NCBI GenBank assembly: GCA_936440205.1
Contig: OW387148.1
Location: 2,666,001-2,730,000 of the forward strand
DNA length: 64,000 nt
Source: Lepidonotus clava
Lineage: Eukaryota > Annelida > Polychaeta > Phyllodocida > Polynoidae
Reading direction: 5' to 3'
How positions within the stretch are numbered: position 1 is the first letter of the stretch; every line of letters starts with the position of its first letter. The translations under genes and the position numbers were made by a program. Of the stretch, positions 25,782-38,580 are shown piece by piece. The notes beneath the pieces are model-generated. The model worked only from the letters and a program-made list of their open reading frames with translations, had not been told where the DNA came from and did not search any database.

Positions 25782-28700
25782 GATCTCACATATGTAATAC
25801 TTTACGTCAATTATAACACCTATTTCGGGAAAAACATGTTGCTCCTATAGCTGAGTATGATATACCCGTGACCAGCTGTGCCCACCTCAGATGCCCAGAC
25901 AGCCCCCATCAGTAGGTGCTCCCTCCTTTAGGCCCCATCCAGGGGCCGTCATTTAGACCCAGGAGGGACACTGACCTTAGCCCCCGACGACCAGTAGGTT
26001 AGGACCTGGAGTCAAAGGGCATCTCTGACCAGTCTCAGGGCGCCGCCTCCTATGTAGATGTAAGGACCTATAGTGAAGGCCCCTCTCGGCCTTGCCGTCA
26101 ACTAGTCACATGCAAATTTCATTCTCTAGCTCGTTCACCAAACGTACATTCACATTTTTCCAGGCCATTAACATATATTTCTTTCGTCCCAGTTTTAGGA
26201 ATCCATTTGTCATTCAGGGATTGTGAATATTAAACGTCAGTTATCAGGCCACGCCAAGTGTTCAGCAATGTCATTCTGTCTGTATCATAAAACTTCTTAT
26301 CGTAATTCTTATGAATAGGTGTCAAAGAAACATATAATTCATTTTATAAAATGTTATACAAACAACAATGGCTCTGGTATGGAAATAAAATGTATACAAC
26401 TTGGAAATTTAGAAAGGAGATTAGGATAACAGTTTTGGACATGACATGTCTTTCCTATTCATGTCAGGCCATGTGCTGCCATTTAATGAAGCGCACAGTG
26501 GGCGTTGTTACTGGGGCTTATGGCAGGCCCTGAGGGGTGGGGGACGAGCCGCAGATAATGGTCAGTGTGATTGCTTTCTCCAGGGCTGATGGTCCGTGTG
26601 TTCTCCAGGGTGCTTGACTCCAGGGCGGCTAATAGTAATAGGCCACTTCTCCTCATAACCCGCAGCTAGGAGCACAACTAAGGCTTCTGAGTCTGTTTTC
26701 TCTGTGGGTTTTCCTAGAAAGTTGTTTGTGTCATTCTAAATATAAGTATTTACTAGCTAAAATTGTCATTGAAACCATATATTAGTATTTCAAATCAAAG
26801 CCCACACACATGTGTAAAGATTATGTAGAGCAATTTTGAGTTAATAATTGTCAATGCTTTACATCTCACGTTATATAATCATACATGGTGTTTTTGTTAT
26901 CAGAAGATCAAGGGATTATCATGATTAATAATAAATCAAATACATAAATAAAACATTATTCTTCTGTAATAAAGCAAACTTGTCTTCCTGTTTGTTTACT
27001 TGGTATTGAGGCTATTCGGTCGGAAACAGAATGATATAGGTATTTCCATCGTGACCTTCATGCTAAAAGAAGCTACATCCTGTCATTAACATGCTACAAC
27101 CAATTATCAATCTTAAAGTATTTATACTTTTTACATGTATGCATCATGCCAAAAAGTCGGAAATAGGTCTTGGGGAGCTCTTTTGCAGACTCTCCTCGGA
27201 AGCTTCACTTCGGCTCTTTTTCACCAACCACTCGGTAAAAGAGGCCTGGCGATGCAGACGTCCTGCCACAGGCTGATGACTAGAGCACCTTGACATGGCC
27301 ATATTCCGACCGTCAGGAAGGGGTGTGGGATTTCCACCTGTCCGGCCCGGGCCGTGGACAAGGCGGCGGGGAGAAGACATGTCACTGCAGGGTCTGTCGA
27401 CACGCCCCCGGGGGTCGTGCTGACAGGGGTAGGCTGTCTGTGTGCTTAGCCCGGGCTATAGGGGAGGGACAATGAGAGGGGGCTCAAAGGACAGGTCATA
27501 TTCTTACCGTCCAGGCCGGGCCCGCACAATGATCGCACCCATTATTCAGAGACCTCATCGGATGTGTCAGTCTGTAGCCCAAAGGTCCCTCTGCTGACGA
27601 TGTATCTGGGCTTTGATTCCCCTGAACTATTTTCGTTGTTTTATTTGGGTGCTTTAAAAGAGTAAGAGGATGAAATACAAGAAGAAGTAATGTTTTATGA
27701 ATTTACAAAGACTGTGTACAGTACATTCATAAATTTGATCACACAAGTTAAATCTTTCATACTACATACTTTAATCATGTATTTGCTCAACTGGAAGACT
27801 ACAAATGTACTGTGATTTTGACAAACAGCGGTGTTTTTAAGACCTGTCAAATGATGGCATTTCTTTTCTACCTAGGCTACATATAAATAGAAATAATAGT
27901 CACCTTCACCCATTTACATCATCTTACTCCCAGTAATTCAGAAGTTCTCGTGGCGCCTGACATTTCTGGAGGACAATGGGTGATCTTGTTGCCTTCTTCT
28001 ATGACCAGACCAGAGGCTCAGAGCGCACCAACCCGTCTTGGCTTTCCTCTCCCGGTGGCATAGCTGGATTTCCCAAAGTTCAATTACTCGTTTTCCCTCT
28101 CAGGTTTCCACGAGCACCTGACATTGAAGATTCTCAGAACTTCTGCTCGGAATGAAATGTTTAGCTGCAGGGAATCCACCTGTCTGTCTGCACGTTGTAC
28201 TTTTATAAAGGAGGGCACACCCAGAACAGTGAAAATGGGGATCAAGTACAAACATACTGGAGGATTATCGGGTTGAATATTATTATTCTGTGAATTGACC
28301 CCTGATATGTATAATTATGAGACCTGGTGAATGACTCAGCTATGTTATTGCTGGAGATAATGATGTTCTCAGAGACTGAGAGTACTCCCTGAATTGTTCC
28401 TAATATTTCACATACAGACTTGAAATAATTAATCAAAGAAAAAAAATAAATCATGAACCCGAACCTGAGATCATTTGTCATCAAATTACGCTAAAAGCAG
28501 GCACTTTCAGTATACTGGAAGTCTGGGGTCTAATTAGATGACCTTCCATCGATTTATTGCAACAGGGTTCCCTTCTGGATAGGCGTGGGCGGCTGACTTA
28601 TTGAAACCTGGATGGACAAGCCAACGTGGCCTATGGGTGCCCGGGCTGCTGGTTATTCCTTAATTTTGTCCTTTTTGGGGCTGGTTTCCCCCGGAGGAGC

Positions 28701-28798
28701 CCAGGAGAGGACACTCCGGCCCTCCCCCTCCGCGCGGGGATCCCAACTCGTTGGGGCCAGCATCAATCATCATTGCTGCTCATTTTCCCGCCATCTAT

Positions 28799-28815
28799 CA
28801 CTGCCCTCTGGCGGG
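28799..28815 (-). promoter_or_regulatory. CTCF-like word
   Basis: Reverse complement CCCCGCCAGAGGGCAGTG has one mismatch to the core. A GAGCAGCTC word follows 24 bp away at 28839. Confidence 0.45.
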
Positions 28816-29948
28816 GGCTGGCCGCACTGAGTTGCTCGGAGCAGCTCGTGGCGGGACGACCCCCTCAGCCCCGGGCTGTAATGTCTTGATGAGGCCTCTA
28901 GTGACGGCCACATCGTGTGCCTGATAACGATTTGGGGCCGGCCTCAAACAACAAACGCGGTCTCTGTGGACCTATGAAATACATGGTTATATCAAAATGA
29001 TATAGAAAAAACGTTACATCCTGCGGACCAACGGCCGATTTTGATGCTGGCGATTTTCAAATTGTTTGATTGTTTCTGAGAATAAGGCATTAAACCATAT
29101 ACCCTGTGTGGTAGGAGAATTATAAGACCTTTCTAATGACATATAGGATGTAAGATACTTGACCTTTATTCCCATGGCTTATTTTCAAATCCCCAGCAAA
29201 ATCGGCAGGTTGAAAATAGGCTTTAGTTTAATAGGATCAACACGATCATTAAACTATAAATATAGAAAGTTGCAAAGGTGACGATGTTAATTTTGAAATC
29301 TCCAAGTATATTTTTGGACAACATATTAGATGTTTGACACTCTGTAATGGTACAAATAGTTAGTCTTCCCTGCGCCATGCTTGTTTTTAATTTTGTTATA
29401 GATACGTCTGGGCGGTGATCGTTCTATTGTTATGATGGAAACCGGAGTATACATAATTCATATAAAGTTACTTTGACATCTACATATTCAAAGAACTATT
29501 TGTGCTGCAAGATATGCGCCTGTATAACAAAGCTTCCGCCAAAACCTTATGTTTTTCTTTGTTTGTAATAATGATAAGAAGGATTACAATCATTTTCCTT
29601 GTGAATGCCTGTTTCAATTGAGGAAATTGATAATGTGAAAAAGATATGTAGCTTTGCACAGCCAAATGAACCTTTTTTCAAATATTTAACAATCCTCTCA
29701 ACTTTATGTCTACTGGCAAGACACTTTGAAAGAAGAGTAGATAGAAGGAGGTATTCTAGAGTTCAAAGGCAAACCTTTTAGTGCGAGTCGCGAAGAGAAT
29801 CAAAGCCAAGAAGTCTCGCTTTGTGCCTGTGAATCTTCAGTAACTCACCCTGAAGATAAAATACCTTTACAGAAGGGTGCTCCTTTTCATACACCTTCAT
29901 GATGATTGTTGGAGCTTAGGGTCTATCAGCAATTTTTTTAGCTATATT

Positions 29949-30313
29949 CCCAAGCAAGAATATGATGTTATAATAACGTTGCATCAACGTTATGTAAAGA
30001 CCTGGTTTGGTTCTTGTTACGTTCGTTTGAGGGCACCCAAAAACATCTTTAGAACCTAACGTTGCGATGTCACACTAGAACGTTGCTGTGACGTTCTTGT
30101 AACGTTATTTCACGTTACAAGAACGTTATTATAACATTCTTTATTAGTTTGGTCTCAACTTTACCAAAATAGAATGTTATTATAATGTTCTTTTTCAGTA
30201 AGTCTAAACCTTGCCTAAATTAACGTTATTGTTACGTGAAAATTGGCCAGGTCTCAGACCAATTAAAAAAGAACAGTCGCACAACGTTCTTGTTACGTTG
30301 CTGCCTGCCTGGG
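29949..30313. mobile_element. Likely MITE rich in AACGTT with an internal 15-bp hairpin
   Basis: The ends CCCAAGCAAG and CTGCCTGCCTGGG (reverse complement CCCAGGCAGGCAG) are imperfectly inverted. Each is followed inwards by AACGTTG-type sequence. AACGTT or GTTACGTT recurs throughout. A perfect inverted repeat, ACGTTCTTGTAACGT, six bases, then ACGTTACAAGAACGT, lies at 30091-30126. There is no open frame of note. The exact boundaries and target duplication are uncertain. Confidence 0.55.
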
Positions 30314-32693
30314 TTAGGACCAACTCACGGTCGTTGGCTTGTACGAAGTACTATGATCGAATCTATGGAGGTGGAAACGACGGCAAGTTTTAAAGGTAGT
30401 CTAACAACATACAGCTTGATATTTACTGAAATCCTAGCTGATGGCCAACCTTTCTGTCATAGAAATGGCTTGTAAGCGTATGTCAATATATTTCTTAAAG
30501 TGATTTTCTTTAGCTCTAAACGCTATGTCGCCTGTCGATTTTAAGAATAGGCCCTGTCGCCGTGCTTAATTTAAGAATTGGCTAACAGCTAGGCTTATGT
30601 CGTATGTGACCTCACCATATGAACAAGTAATTGGACGAGGAAAATATATTTCCCGATCACCTGCTTATTATGAATCCATGTTCAATTTGGTTTTATCAAA
30701 CTCTACATCTCGGTCTCAGGGTATGTCCCGTTGAGCAGCTCCCCCCTAGTGAGTACCTCACGTGAGAGGTGGTTGTAGCCGAGGTTCTGATATTGCCCCG
30801 CCCAGTTTAATACTGCTGGCGGCCCGGCCCTGGGAGTACATACGACCAGAGGACACTCCAGAAAGCACACGTTTATGACATATTGATTGAGCGGGCCTGG
30901 AGTCGGCCGGTGTAGGAGCTTGACCTTAGCTTGACCTTAGCCGGGCCGCCCTGGTACAGCCCGGGATTAGGCTTCACTGTGTCCACACCAGGGGGCGCGC
31001 GCCAATTAAATCACGTGGTCGGCCATGTATACTTTATAATATGGCCGGTTCTTATTTTTGTGAGCCCTTAATTATAGTTTTTAGTATTGTAGCTTATGGG
31101 AAGGGCTCACTCAATCAGTCATGTCTTTTGTAGGTATTTGGGCTTTGATCTGATTGCCCGGTTACACAATCTTACATACAAGTAGCTACAGGCCTTTGTC
31201 CACCGGCATGCATTTGTAAGCAGGACAATTAGTGTGCATCAAGTGTAATTTAGTGGGCAGGCCTCCCCCTGCACTCTCTCCCACCCCACTCCTTGAACTC
31301 AGTTCAAGTAGTGGGGGTGGGGAAGGGTGCAGGTGTCAGTGGAGGTCCTAATGTGGAGGGGTGAGGTTGATTGGCTCAAGTACTGGTTATGTAACCGACT
31401 TCTGGCTTCTCAAACTGCAGGTGGGTGGGTGCAGGTGACCTGGTACTAGTAGGAGGAGGAGGAGCCCCTTTCCTAAGCCCCTCCCTGAGTTGTGTCTGAC
31501 AGGTGGTGGTGGTGGTCACTACTCATAGCCCATATAGCCTTCTGGTTGTAGGAAGGCCTTCAGTTTATTGAGGGACACCATTGCTATAGATTACATACAT
31601 TAGATATATTGGCATTTTGTTCAATTACCTTTCAAACACAATGAAATGTCCATTGTTATGTTAAGGGCGAACATCGATCGTTCCAACGATCGGAACTTTG
31701 ATAGTCATTTGCTTCTTGTTTCCTATTTTCTTTCAATTTAGTCATATAAGCCACAGATTCAATTCTTGCAATACCATTTCACGTCATGTAATTTCAAAAC
31801 CTAGTGTTCTGTCCTCAGTTCCGACCATTCTCGAAGATTGTATTTTGTAGGTTGGCTCCTGTCACAAGTATGTCAGTACAATCTTGTGGAAAAAACACAT
31901 GGGAAAATGCACAAGTGTTTGCTATATCTATACCGTGGTGCCCAATTCATATCAACTATGGATATATCCCCCATAGATGTTGCAATGGTTATTTACATTT
32001 AAACTTATTGAAAATAATCTTTCTCAACGAGAATGATACTATGGACATCATTATCCGTAGCAGAGCACGGTCGTCCATGTCTACTTTAAGCGCCGAGCTG
32101 GGCAATATAACCCAATGGAGACGGATAGGCTTTTTGCGGGAGGAAGTGCCAGTTTACTCTGAATTTTAGGTCAGCATGCGAGTCTTAATCAGGGAAATGG
32201 CTTTAAAACTTTGAGCCACATGAAGGCGCGTGTTTCAGTGATTAGAGAAGCTCCAAAGACCCTCCGAGCTGCTCGGGGGAGGCGGGATGACACGATGTGT
32301 ACCAAGTCATGTAATGCATCATTGAATGCATTAGACGGAAAAGTCCGCCTCGATTCCCAACATGATGCATGGGCGGCGAATGCGTGGTCGCGACAGGAAA
32401 CATTGTGACAGCCAACTTTTTATCCATCACGTAATGCATAATAACTTCCGAGTCCGCCCCATCGATCATTCTATAGGTAAACATGTTCTCTTTTTTCAAA
32501 ATATAGAGTGCAGTTCGACTCTTTCGAACATACCGCGGCCCACCCATTACGACAGTTGTGTATGCATAGAAGCAACAGATTATTTGTGCCATGTATGTTT
32601 CTGTGTTAAGCTGCAAATTAAAAGCCGATCAGCTATACACATATCAAGTATACAGTCTATAACGTTGAATATTCTCTAGAAAATCTGTCAAAA

Positions 32694-32694
<1 letters not shown>
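30314..32694. other. GC patch then AT-rich DNA, no gene seen
   Basis: A GC-rich patch at 30715-31050 has GAGCAGCTC (30733) and a CTCF-like word. GAGCTGCTC occurs again at 32266. Open frames of 121-124 codons near 31.8-32.6 kb lack codon bias or recognisable motifs. Confidence 0.4.
30987..30998 (+). promoter_or_regulatory. CTCF-like word
   Basis: ACCAGGGGGCGC is an exact match to the central consensus, preceded by CCAC. It lies in a GC patch with GAGCAGCTC 250 bp upstream. Confidence 0.45.

Positions 32695-32761
<67 letters not shown>
32695..32761. repeat. CA microsatellite, about 33 units
   Basis: Pure CA run. It is followed by CGTCAATTTGATTTGTTAAA, which is echoed after the GT-rich stretch just downstream. 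Confidence 0.98.
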
Positions 32762-32762
<1 letters not shown>

Positions 32763-32813
32763 GTCAATTTGATTTGTTAAACGGTTACCTCTTTGGACGT
32801 ATGTATTAATATT

Positions 32814-32874
32814 GGTGTGTTTGTACGTGTGTACGTCTGTGTGTGTTTGTGTGTGTGTTTGTGTGTGTGTGTAT
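32814..32874. repeat. Impure GT-rich microsatellite
   Basis: GT units interrupted by TT, AC and CT. The flank after it (GCCAATTTAAATTGTTTAAT, from about 32882) resembles the flank after the CA run 120 bp upstream, so the repeat and its flank probably duplicated together. Confidence 0.9.
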
Positions 32875-33549
32875 GGACACTGCCAATTTAAATTGTTTAA
32901 TGGTTGCTTCCTCTTAGGAATCTTATATCACGATATACTATTCAGGACACGTCTTTAACACTAACGACCAGGGACATAGGATGGCATTGGTCGCCCGTGC
33001 TGGGTGGGTGGTCCCAGTTAGCAGAAAGCACTAAGTACACTGCCTGGTCCCTACAGTCTGCCAGCATACATATGTAAACATCGACAAACCCAATATACCC
33101 ACCCTTCCGAGGATAACCCTGATTGTATTGGGTGTCTACTGAATAATGTGCACTAATGAACAGGGGAATGAAATATAAATGTATGAATTCGAGCGTTAAC
33201 AAGGTTTTCTATTCAAGTGAGGGAATTCAATTAAGAATTGAAATGTAAAAAGAAAAAGGTGCCTCGATGCGCGTCAAAGGGGAGAATCTGGAAGTCTTCA
33301 ACGCACTGCCTGCTTCTGTGTCTGGGACCTACGTCAAGGTTCACAGTGAACAGTGTGGCTCTGTGTGACAGAGCCTAGAAGGCAAGCTTGGTTTTGCAAT
33401 ACAAGTTGTGATTATTCCTATGACAATAACAGAAGCTGACTATAAATTTTACTTCTTGTGAACTAGTCACTATCCTATATAATTTCCAATATCTGAAGTA
33501 ATGTTATTAAACATTATCTAAACCATTTGATGTTTACTGCATTAAAATA
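32875..33549. other. No gene seen
   Basis: Mixed DNA following the microsatellites. Nothing recognisable. Confidence 0.4.
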
Positions 33550-33760
33550 GACCTTTAAGACCTTTACGTTTATGTAAATGGGGCCATTGAGGTTTGCTAA
33601 AGGTAATGGAAAGGTCACCTTTACAAGACCTTTCCAAAACTTTTTCAAGTGACCTGTAGATTTCATCAAAGATCTTGCAAAGGTATTGGAAAGGTGACCT
33701 ATCATATGCCTTCAATGAACCTCAATGGCCCCATTTACAAAATTAAAGGTCTGAAAGGTC
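33550..33760. mobile_element. 211-bp MITE with about 44-bp inverted ends and TA target site
   Basis: The left end begins GACCTTTAAGACCTTTA and the right end, reverse-complemented, begins GACCTTTCAGACCTTTA. Both continue into TGTAAATGGGGCCATTGAGG. TA dinucleotides flank it exactly (33548-33549 and 33761-33762), as expected for Tc1/mariner-type insertion. The interior has further AAAGGT-rich inverted matches and no coding capacity. Confidence 0.8.
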
Positions 33761-34099
33761 TAATTTCGCGCAGTGGATATTTCAGATGGTCTGACTCTAT
33801 GAGATGTCTGTATCTCTGATAGTATCCAATGAACCTGGCGTCTTGGTTCCCTGACCGGATAGGGTCCGTCCAGGTTGACCAGGGCCGGATCAGTAGTGGG
33901 ATCAGCAGGGACAGGGCTGACATTAGCAGGTGGGGCGTGGCCCGGTCTCCGGACGGTTAACCCTCCCTGACCAGGCCCTGACAACACCACCTACTCAGTC
34001 TGAGTGCCCTTTCAACCCTCTGTCTTCTCCCTACACTCATAATTGTGGTAAAAGAATCATCACTACTGATCCCGTGTACATGATTATGCGGATGCTTTT

Positions 34100-34233
34100 C
34101 AGGAGCGGATCCAGAGATTTTCAAAACTGGTCCCTCTGGGGTCGAGAAATCCTATGTTAACAAAATAAATAACTGGCCAAATATAGGGGGGGCGCTCTTG
34201 CGTCCCCCCCCCCCACTCCCCAATCTGCTACTG
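34100..34233. mobile_element. Probable second copy of the GGCGC-core hAT-like family
   Basis: It starts CAGGAGCGGATCCAGAGATT and ends AATCTGCTACTG (reverse complement CAGTAGCAGATT). The middle GGGGGGGCGCTC is followed by a long C run. The target duplication is not clear. Confidence 0.4.
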
Positions 34234-37200
34234 CCTGCTCCGAAGCAACTTATGGAATTCAGAGGCTTATATACATATGATAATGCAGTATGGATGTGTT
34301 TTGTTTTCCTCATGTGGGGCAGGGGAGGCAGGAGGGCCGCGGGAGAGTAAGATTTATACTCCTGGGATGAGGGACACAGAGGCAGAGGCAGTCTGGGAAG
34401 GACTTCCGCTTCCGGGTAGATTTCCGGTCGGGGCACGTGCGCTTTTTCCCGAGTTACTTTCTTTTTTCTGTGTTATTTTTCCTCCTTTTTGGATATTCGG
34501 CTGGCCGCTGCTGGCCGCGGGATAAGATACAATCGAAGGAAGTGGGTAGATGGGGGAGGAGGGGTGGTGGGAGGGAGGGGAAGGTTACAGGCTGGTAATC
34601 CGTGCCCCGACAGGCCTAGGGGATAAGCCTACACAGGAGGGGCAGGGGGTGGCGGGGAGAGGGATAGCCCTGGTCGGAAGCATTATACCCTGCTCACAGC
34701 ATACATTACTAAGGGCCAAGGCCCCACAGACCAGGGAAGGGCCTCCCGGCTTAGCCCTACACGACCAGGGGAGTGGGCGCCGGCCGCCTGCTAAGGGGAT
34801 ACTGTGACATAGGCCTGTAATGCGCCGCACTCGTAAACTCTGCCCGAGTCCTGAATAAAAGAATATGAATGGACCCGGTCAACCTGTCCCCATACACCTC
34901 ATTGGGGCCTGAGCCATTGGCCCTAAACATTGCTACACTTACTTATGGCTCTGCCCCTAAAGGTAGGCCATAAAGACCAGTGTATATCAGGTCTTCACTG
35001 ACATGCCACCATAATGTCTCAAGCATTTACCCGGTTTTATCCATGATTTAATGACCTTAAGGTACAATACCGCTCTGACTATAAAACCGTCATATGTGTC
35101 TTTTTCTTGCTGACACGAGACAGAGGTCTATGCAATAAAAGCATGATCGTAGATCAAGTTTTCCGACACGCTACAGCCCGGCAGGTCAAGGGATGGCTGG
35201 GGGGTTGTTCTCCTTAGACGGTTGAGGGTTTCTCCGATCCGTCCATATTTGTCCGCATTTAATGAGCCCTTATGACAACATAATGATCTGGGCTGCCATG
35301 GCTAATGAATGCCTGGCTGTGAGGCCGATCCAGCCTGACCTCTGGTGACCGAATGGTGAGTGATGGATTACTCCAGTACAGGAGCAGGCCCAGTGCTGAC
35401 TCTATTTGTCTGATATGGTATAACAATATTTGTAAGAAGTCATGTTTGAAGGAAACATAAGGTGACATTGAATGTTTGACAAAGAGTAGAAATCCATGGA
35501 CAAAAGGTATAGAGTGAAGACAGAAAAAGAAAATGATAAGTATAGATATCTGAGCAAAAATGTGCAGAAATGCTGACAGAAGGACAGCAGAAAAACGAGG
35601 GCGGAACTAAGCCAAATTGGGTCATTCGAGAAGGTTTAGTTGTCAGGGAATTCAAGAAGGAATTGGGGGAAATCAAGATAACATGTGACAGCAATACAGA
35701 AAAGGTAGAATATACTAGGAAATCTGAAATTTTTACTCAGATTGAATCATCAGAAGATAGAAAGGAACGATGTAAGGATAGGTTAAAGAAATATCATCAA
35801 AACAAATATGTGATCACGACAGTAGGATTTATGGGGGACAAAGAAAACTAAAAACAAAGCCCTAGGCAGAAATCAAACAGTTTCAAATAACCTGATATAC
35901 CGCACGTAGACAAGAGGCAAAACAATATATGGCTTATAAGTGCAAAAAGCTGACATCTGGGGATAGAATGATGAGACGTTATGAAACAAAGTAGACATGG
36001 TAATGCAACTCGTGAAATCTAGATCTGTCTGGCAGAGAAGATGTTCCCAATTGTTTCGACCAGACTGTGTAATAGTACTAATGCGTTGGGCCTGTAATTT
36101 GCATAACTTTGTTGACTGAATCTTCAGATTTCTTGCTCCCCTTCAGGCCGTATAAGTTCAACCATCTAACGTAGCGACCAGACACTGGCGCATGCAATTA
36201 TTCAAATCTGCATAATTGCTCAGTTTCGTGAATTCATGGGACTCTCTGTAAAAAATGATAATGCAATTGGTGCATCTTCTTAGACTCATGTGAAACTAAA
36301 TAGATTTGGCTAATGCAAATGAATGCAGATGGCCAAAGATCAAGAATGGGGACCACAACCAGCTCATCCAAGGATCTGTTATCGCAGGACGTTATTGCAA
36401 TATCGCAATACGGCACGGAACGTTCCCGGAAGACGGAGAACGTGCCCGTTACGCCACATCTTAGCTGTGAGGGTCATGCTAAAAATTTGAACCGCTTTGT
36501 CATAATACAAAGCAAATAGAATCACAAAATAGTCAAATCTAATGCAAACAAAACATGAGAAATGACAATAGTTCACACTCGAGCAGAATTATGACCCCCA
36601 AAGCTTTGATAAAACAGAGGTAGCCAACAGGCGTCGGCACTGAAGGTGGAGGGACAGGAGGAGACTATGGGATCTCGCCCGGGGACTCTGTGTCCACACG
36701 ACAAATGAGCAGCGAATGGATTGGGGCCGCCGCCACTTGGTGCCCACCCTAGAGGTGTGTCCCACCGTGGAGGGTGTAGGGGGAGGGGGACGGTCACTAA
36801 GTGGTTTGCCTTCTTCCCCTCTGTAGTGCCTGTGTACCCTGGAGCCTCCTGGCTTGGCCCTCTCTTTGTATGTGTTGATTCAGTTTTTTTACTCCATAGG
36901 GTTTCTCTCCGGTCCAGGTTCTTTGTTTTGAGTTTATATTTGTTGATGTTATTTATTTGGAAATGGGGAGGGTTAAAGGGGTGCTTTTCATGATCAGTTT
37001 AGTAACAATTACTTAAATAATATGTGAAAAGCGGGGAAAACATCTTACTTCAACCTGTTACCGATCTTTATTAATATTTCGACAAACGTATTCCCTAAGT
37101 CAGTAAGTGCGCTTTACTCTACCTATTATTTGTTTCATTTTACATCCACAGTTAACCTATACCCATCACCTAAGATGCCCCAACCTCATTGATCGTGCCT

Positions 37201-38340
37201 AATAATCCCTATCAACCTACCAATGGGTGTCTTTAGATGCTGTCAGAAACATTCTGTCAGGCACAGAATTACATGAGATTCGTTCTTTTGTACAATTGAG
37301 GACATTTCCACATATCCTGCACACGGACCATATTGATGCTAAATGGTGTTACATAGAGCGGTATGAGAATAAAGACATTATTCCAGCTGATGTGTTCCAA
37401 AAGATACGTGCGTTGGATGCCACCCATACACACTCTGTAATGTGCACGCAACCCCTCTTTAAATCCATAGTAGGATCTCTTTCTGTCCCTTTCTTTGTTG
37501 TCACCCCCTGTAATTGTCCCCTAATGGTCAATGACTGGGGCTCTGTGCGGGGAGGGACCCCCTCGTCCCTTACACCCAGCACGTAGAGAGGGGAACATCG
37601 TCGTTAGGGGGTAGGGTGTGAAGTTGAGAGAAGACAGATTGATTCTCCCACAATTAGACCACTCTAATCCATCCGATGCTGTAACATGTCCACTCAGCAC
37701 TTGTCCCTGATAAAAAGTGCCCAATGAATGCCTACGGAAGGGTGGCCTTAATCAAATAGGCTCTAGGGCTCTTTGTTTTTACCGCAGTATAATTAGTTTG
37801 TCGCCTTTTCTGGCTGACGGGAGTTTTCCTTAGGGGCTTTCTCCTGCCCGTCTGCTTCTAATTGCTGCCTGCTCACAGCCCAAAATAGATTACTCATACT
37901 CAAAGAAAACGATTGCCCTATTCTTTGGTGAACCAATGTCTATATTTCAGGAGGCATTTGAAGGGTTAATTGGCGAGAAACAATTATATGTGGTCTATAT
38001 TGAATTGCTCAATGCGCTTGGAATTCTACCACGACTTTCACTGAAGAGGCAGTATGTAATCTGGCATAGGAGAGGGAAAAAACTGAAGTGGGAGGATGAT
38101 AGCTGCCTTGTGATCATGTAGATTATTCAAACAGCATTGCTGGGTGGCGTCATTGAGTTTGGGTCGTACGCACCAGTGTAATGGGGAAGAGAGTCCTTCT
38201 CCGCATTCAAACACGAGCGGGGAGAGGCGGGGTAGAAAGTGTGGAATTAAGACAAATATGCACGGCCAGGTTCCCTGCGTGTGTGGAGACGCTGAGCGCC
38301 GGGCCCCATCACTTCTGCCGCCCGCGGAAGCTTTTATCTA
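34234..38340. other. Mixed DNA, no gene seen
   Basis: A GC-rich patch spans 34320-34820 (ETS-like CTTCCGG words near 34410). The rest is AT-rich. The 93-codon frame at 35570-35851 is Lys/Glu-rich and low in complexity. TGCCTACGGAAGGGTGGC at 37729 recurs exactly at 45701. Confidence 0.4.
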
Positions 38341-38580
38341 ATCTGTGAAGGTCTTCTTCTGCGGCGATATATCAGTTTTCAGCCACAAAGCCGAATATCT
38401 CGATTCTCTCCATTTGCCGCCGTGCGCTCAGGAATACATCAGGCCATATAGCCCGGTAATGATGATGACGCCATTGTGTTGTGCGGCGGGAAATAAAACC
38501 TTCCGCCGTTGCAAATGGTCGCCGATGGATGCAATGGCGTCCGTGCTAATTTAGCAGGGAATATTTCATGGGACTGTTGT
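38341..38580. promoter_or_regulatory. Possible regulatory block
   Basis: It contains CAATGGCGTCCG, GGGAAATAAAACC (caudal/Hox-like) and several ATGATGATGACG-type words in mixed composition. It resembles developmental non-coding elements in texture only. Confidence 0.2.

Larger units (their letters stand above)
24848..29948. other. AT-rich DNA with GC-rich patches, no gene seen
   Basis: GC-rich patches occur at 25880-26090, 27230-27540 and 28610-28930. The last carries the CTCF-like word and GAGCAGCTC. The phrase CACGAGCACCTGACATT at about 28107 loosely echoes CGTGGCGCCTGACATT at about 27949. Confidence 0.4.

Noticed and set aside
35570-35851. 93-codon Lys/Glu-rich frame
   Set aside because: Low-complexity A/G-rich DNA explains the composition.
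36413-36455. Hairpin around GGCACG...CGTGCC
   Set aside because: Arms of only six bases with a long loop; expected by chance.
37227-37586. 119-codon frame as an exon
   Set aside because: Two minus-strand frames are also open here, no good acceptor or donor is visible, and no motif is recognised.
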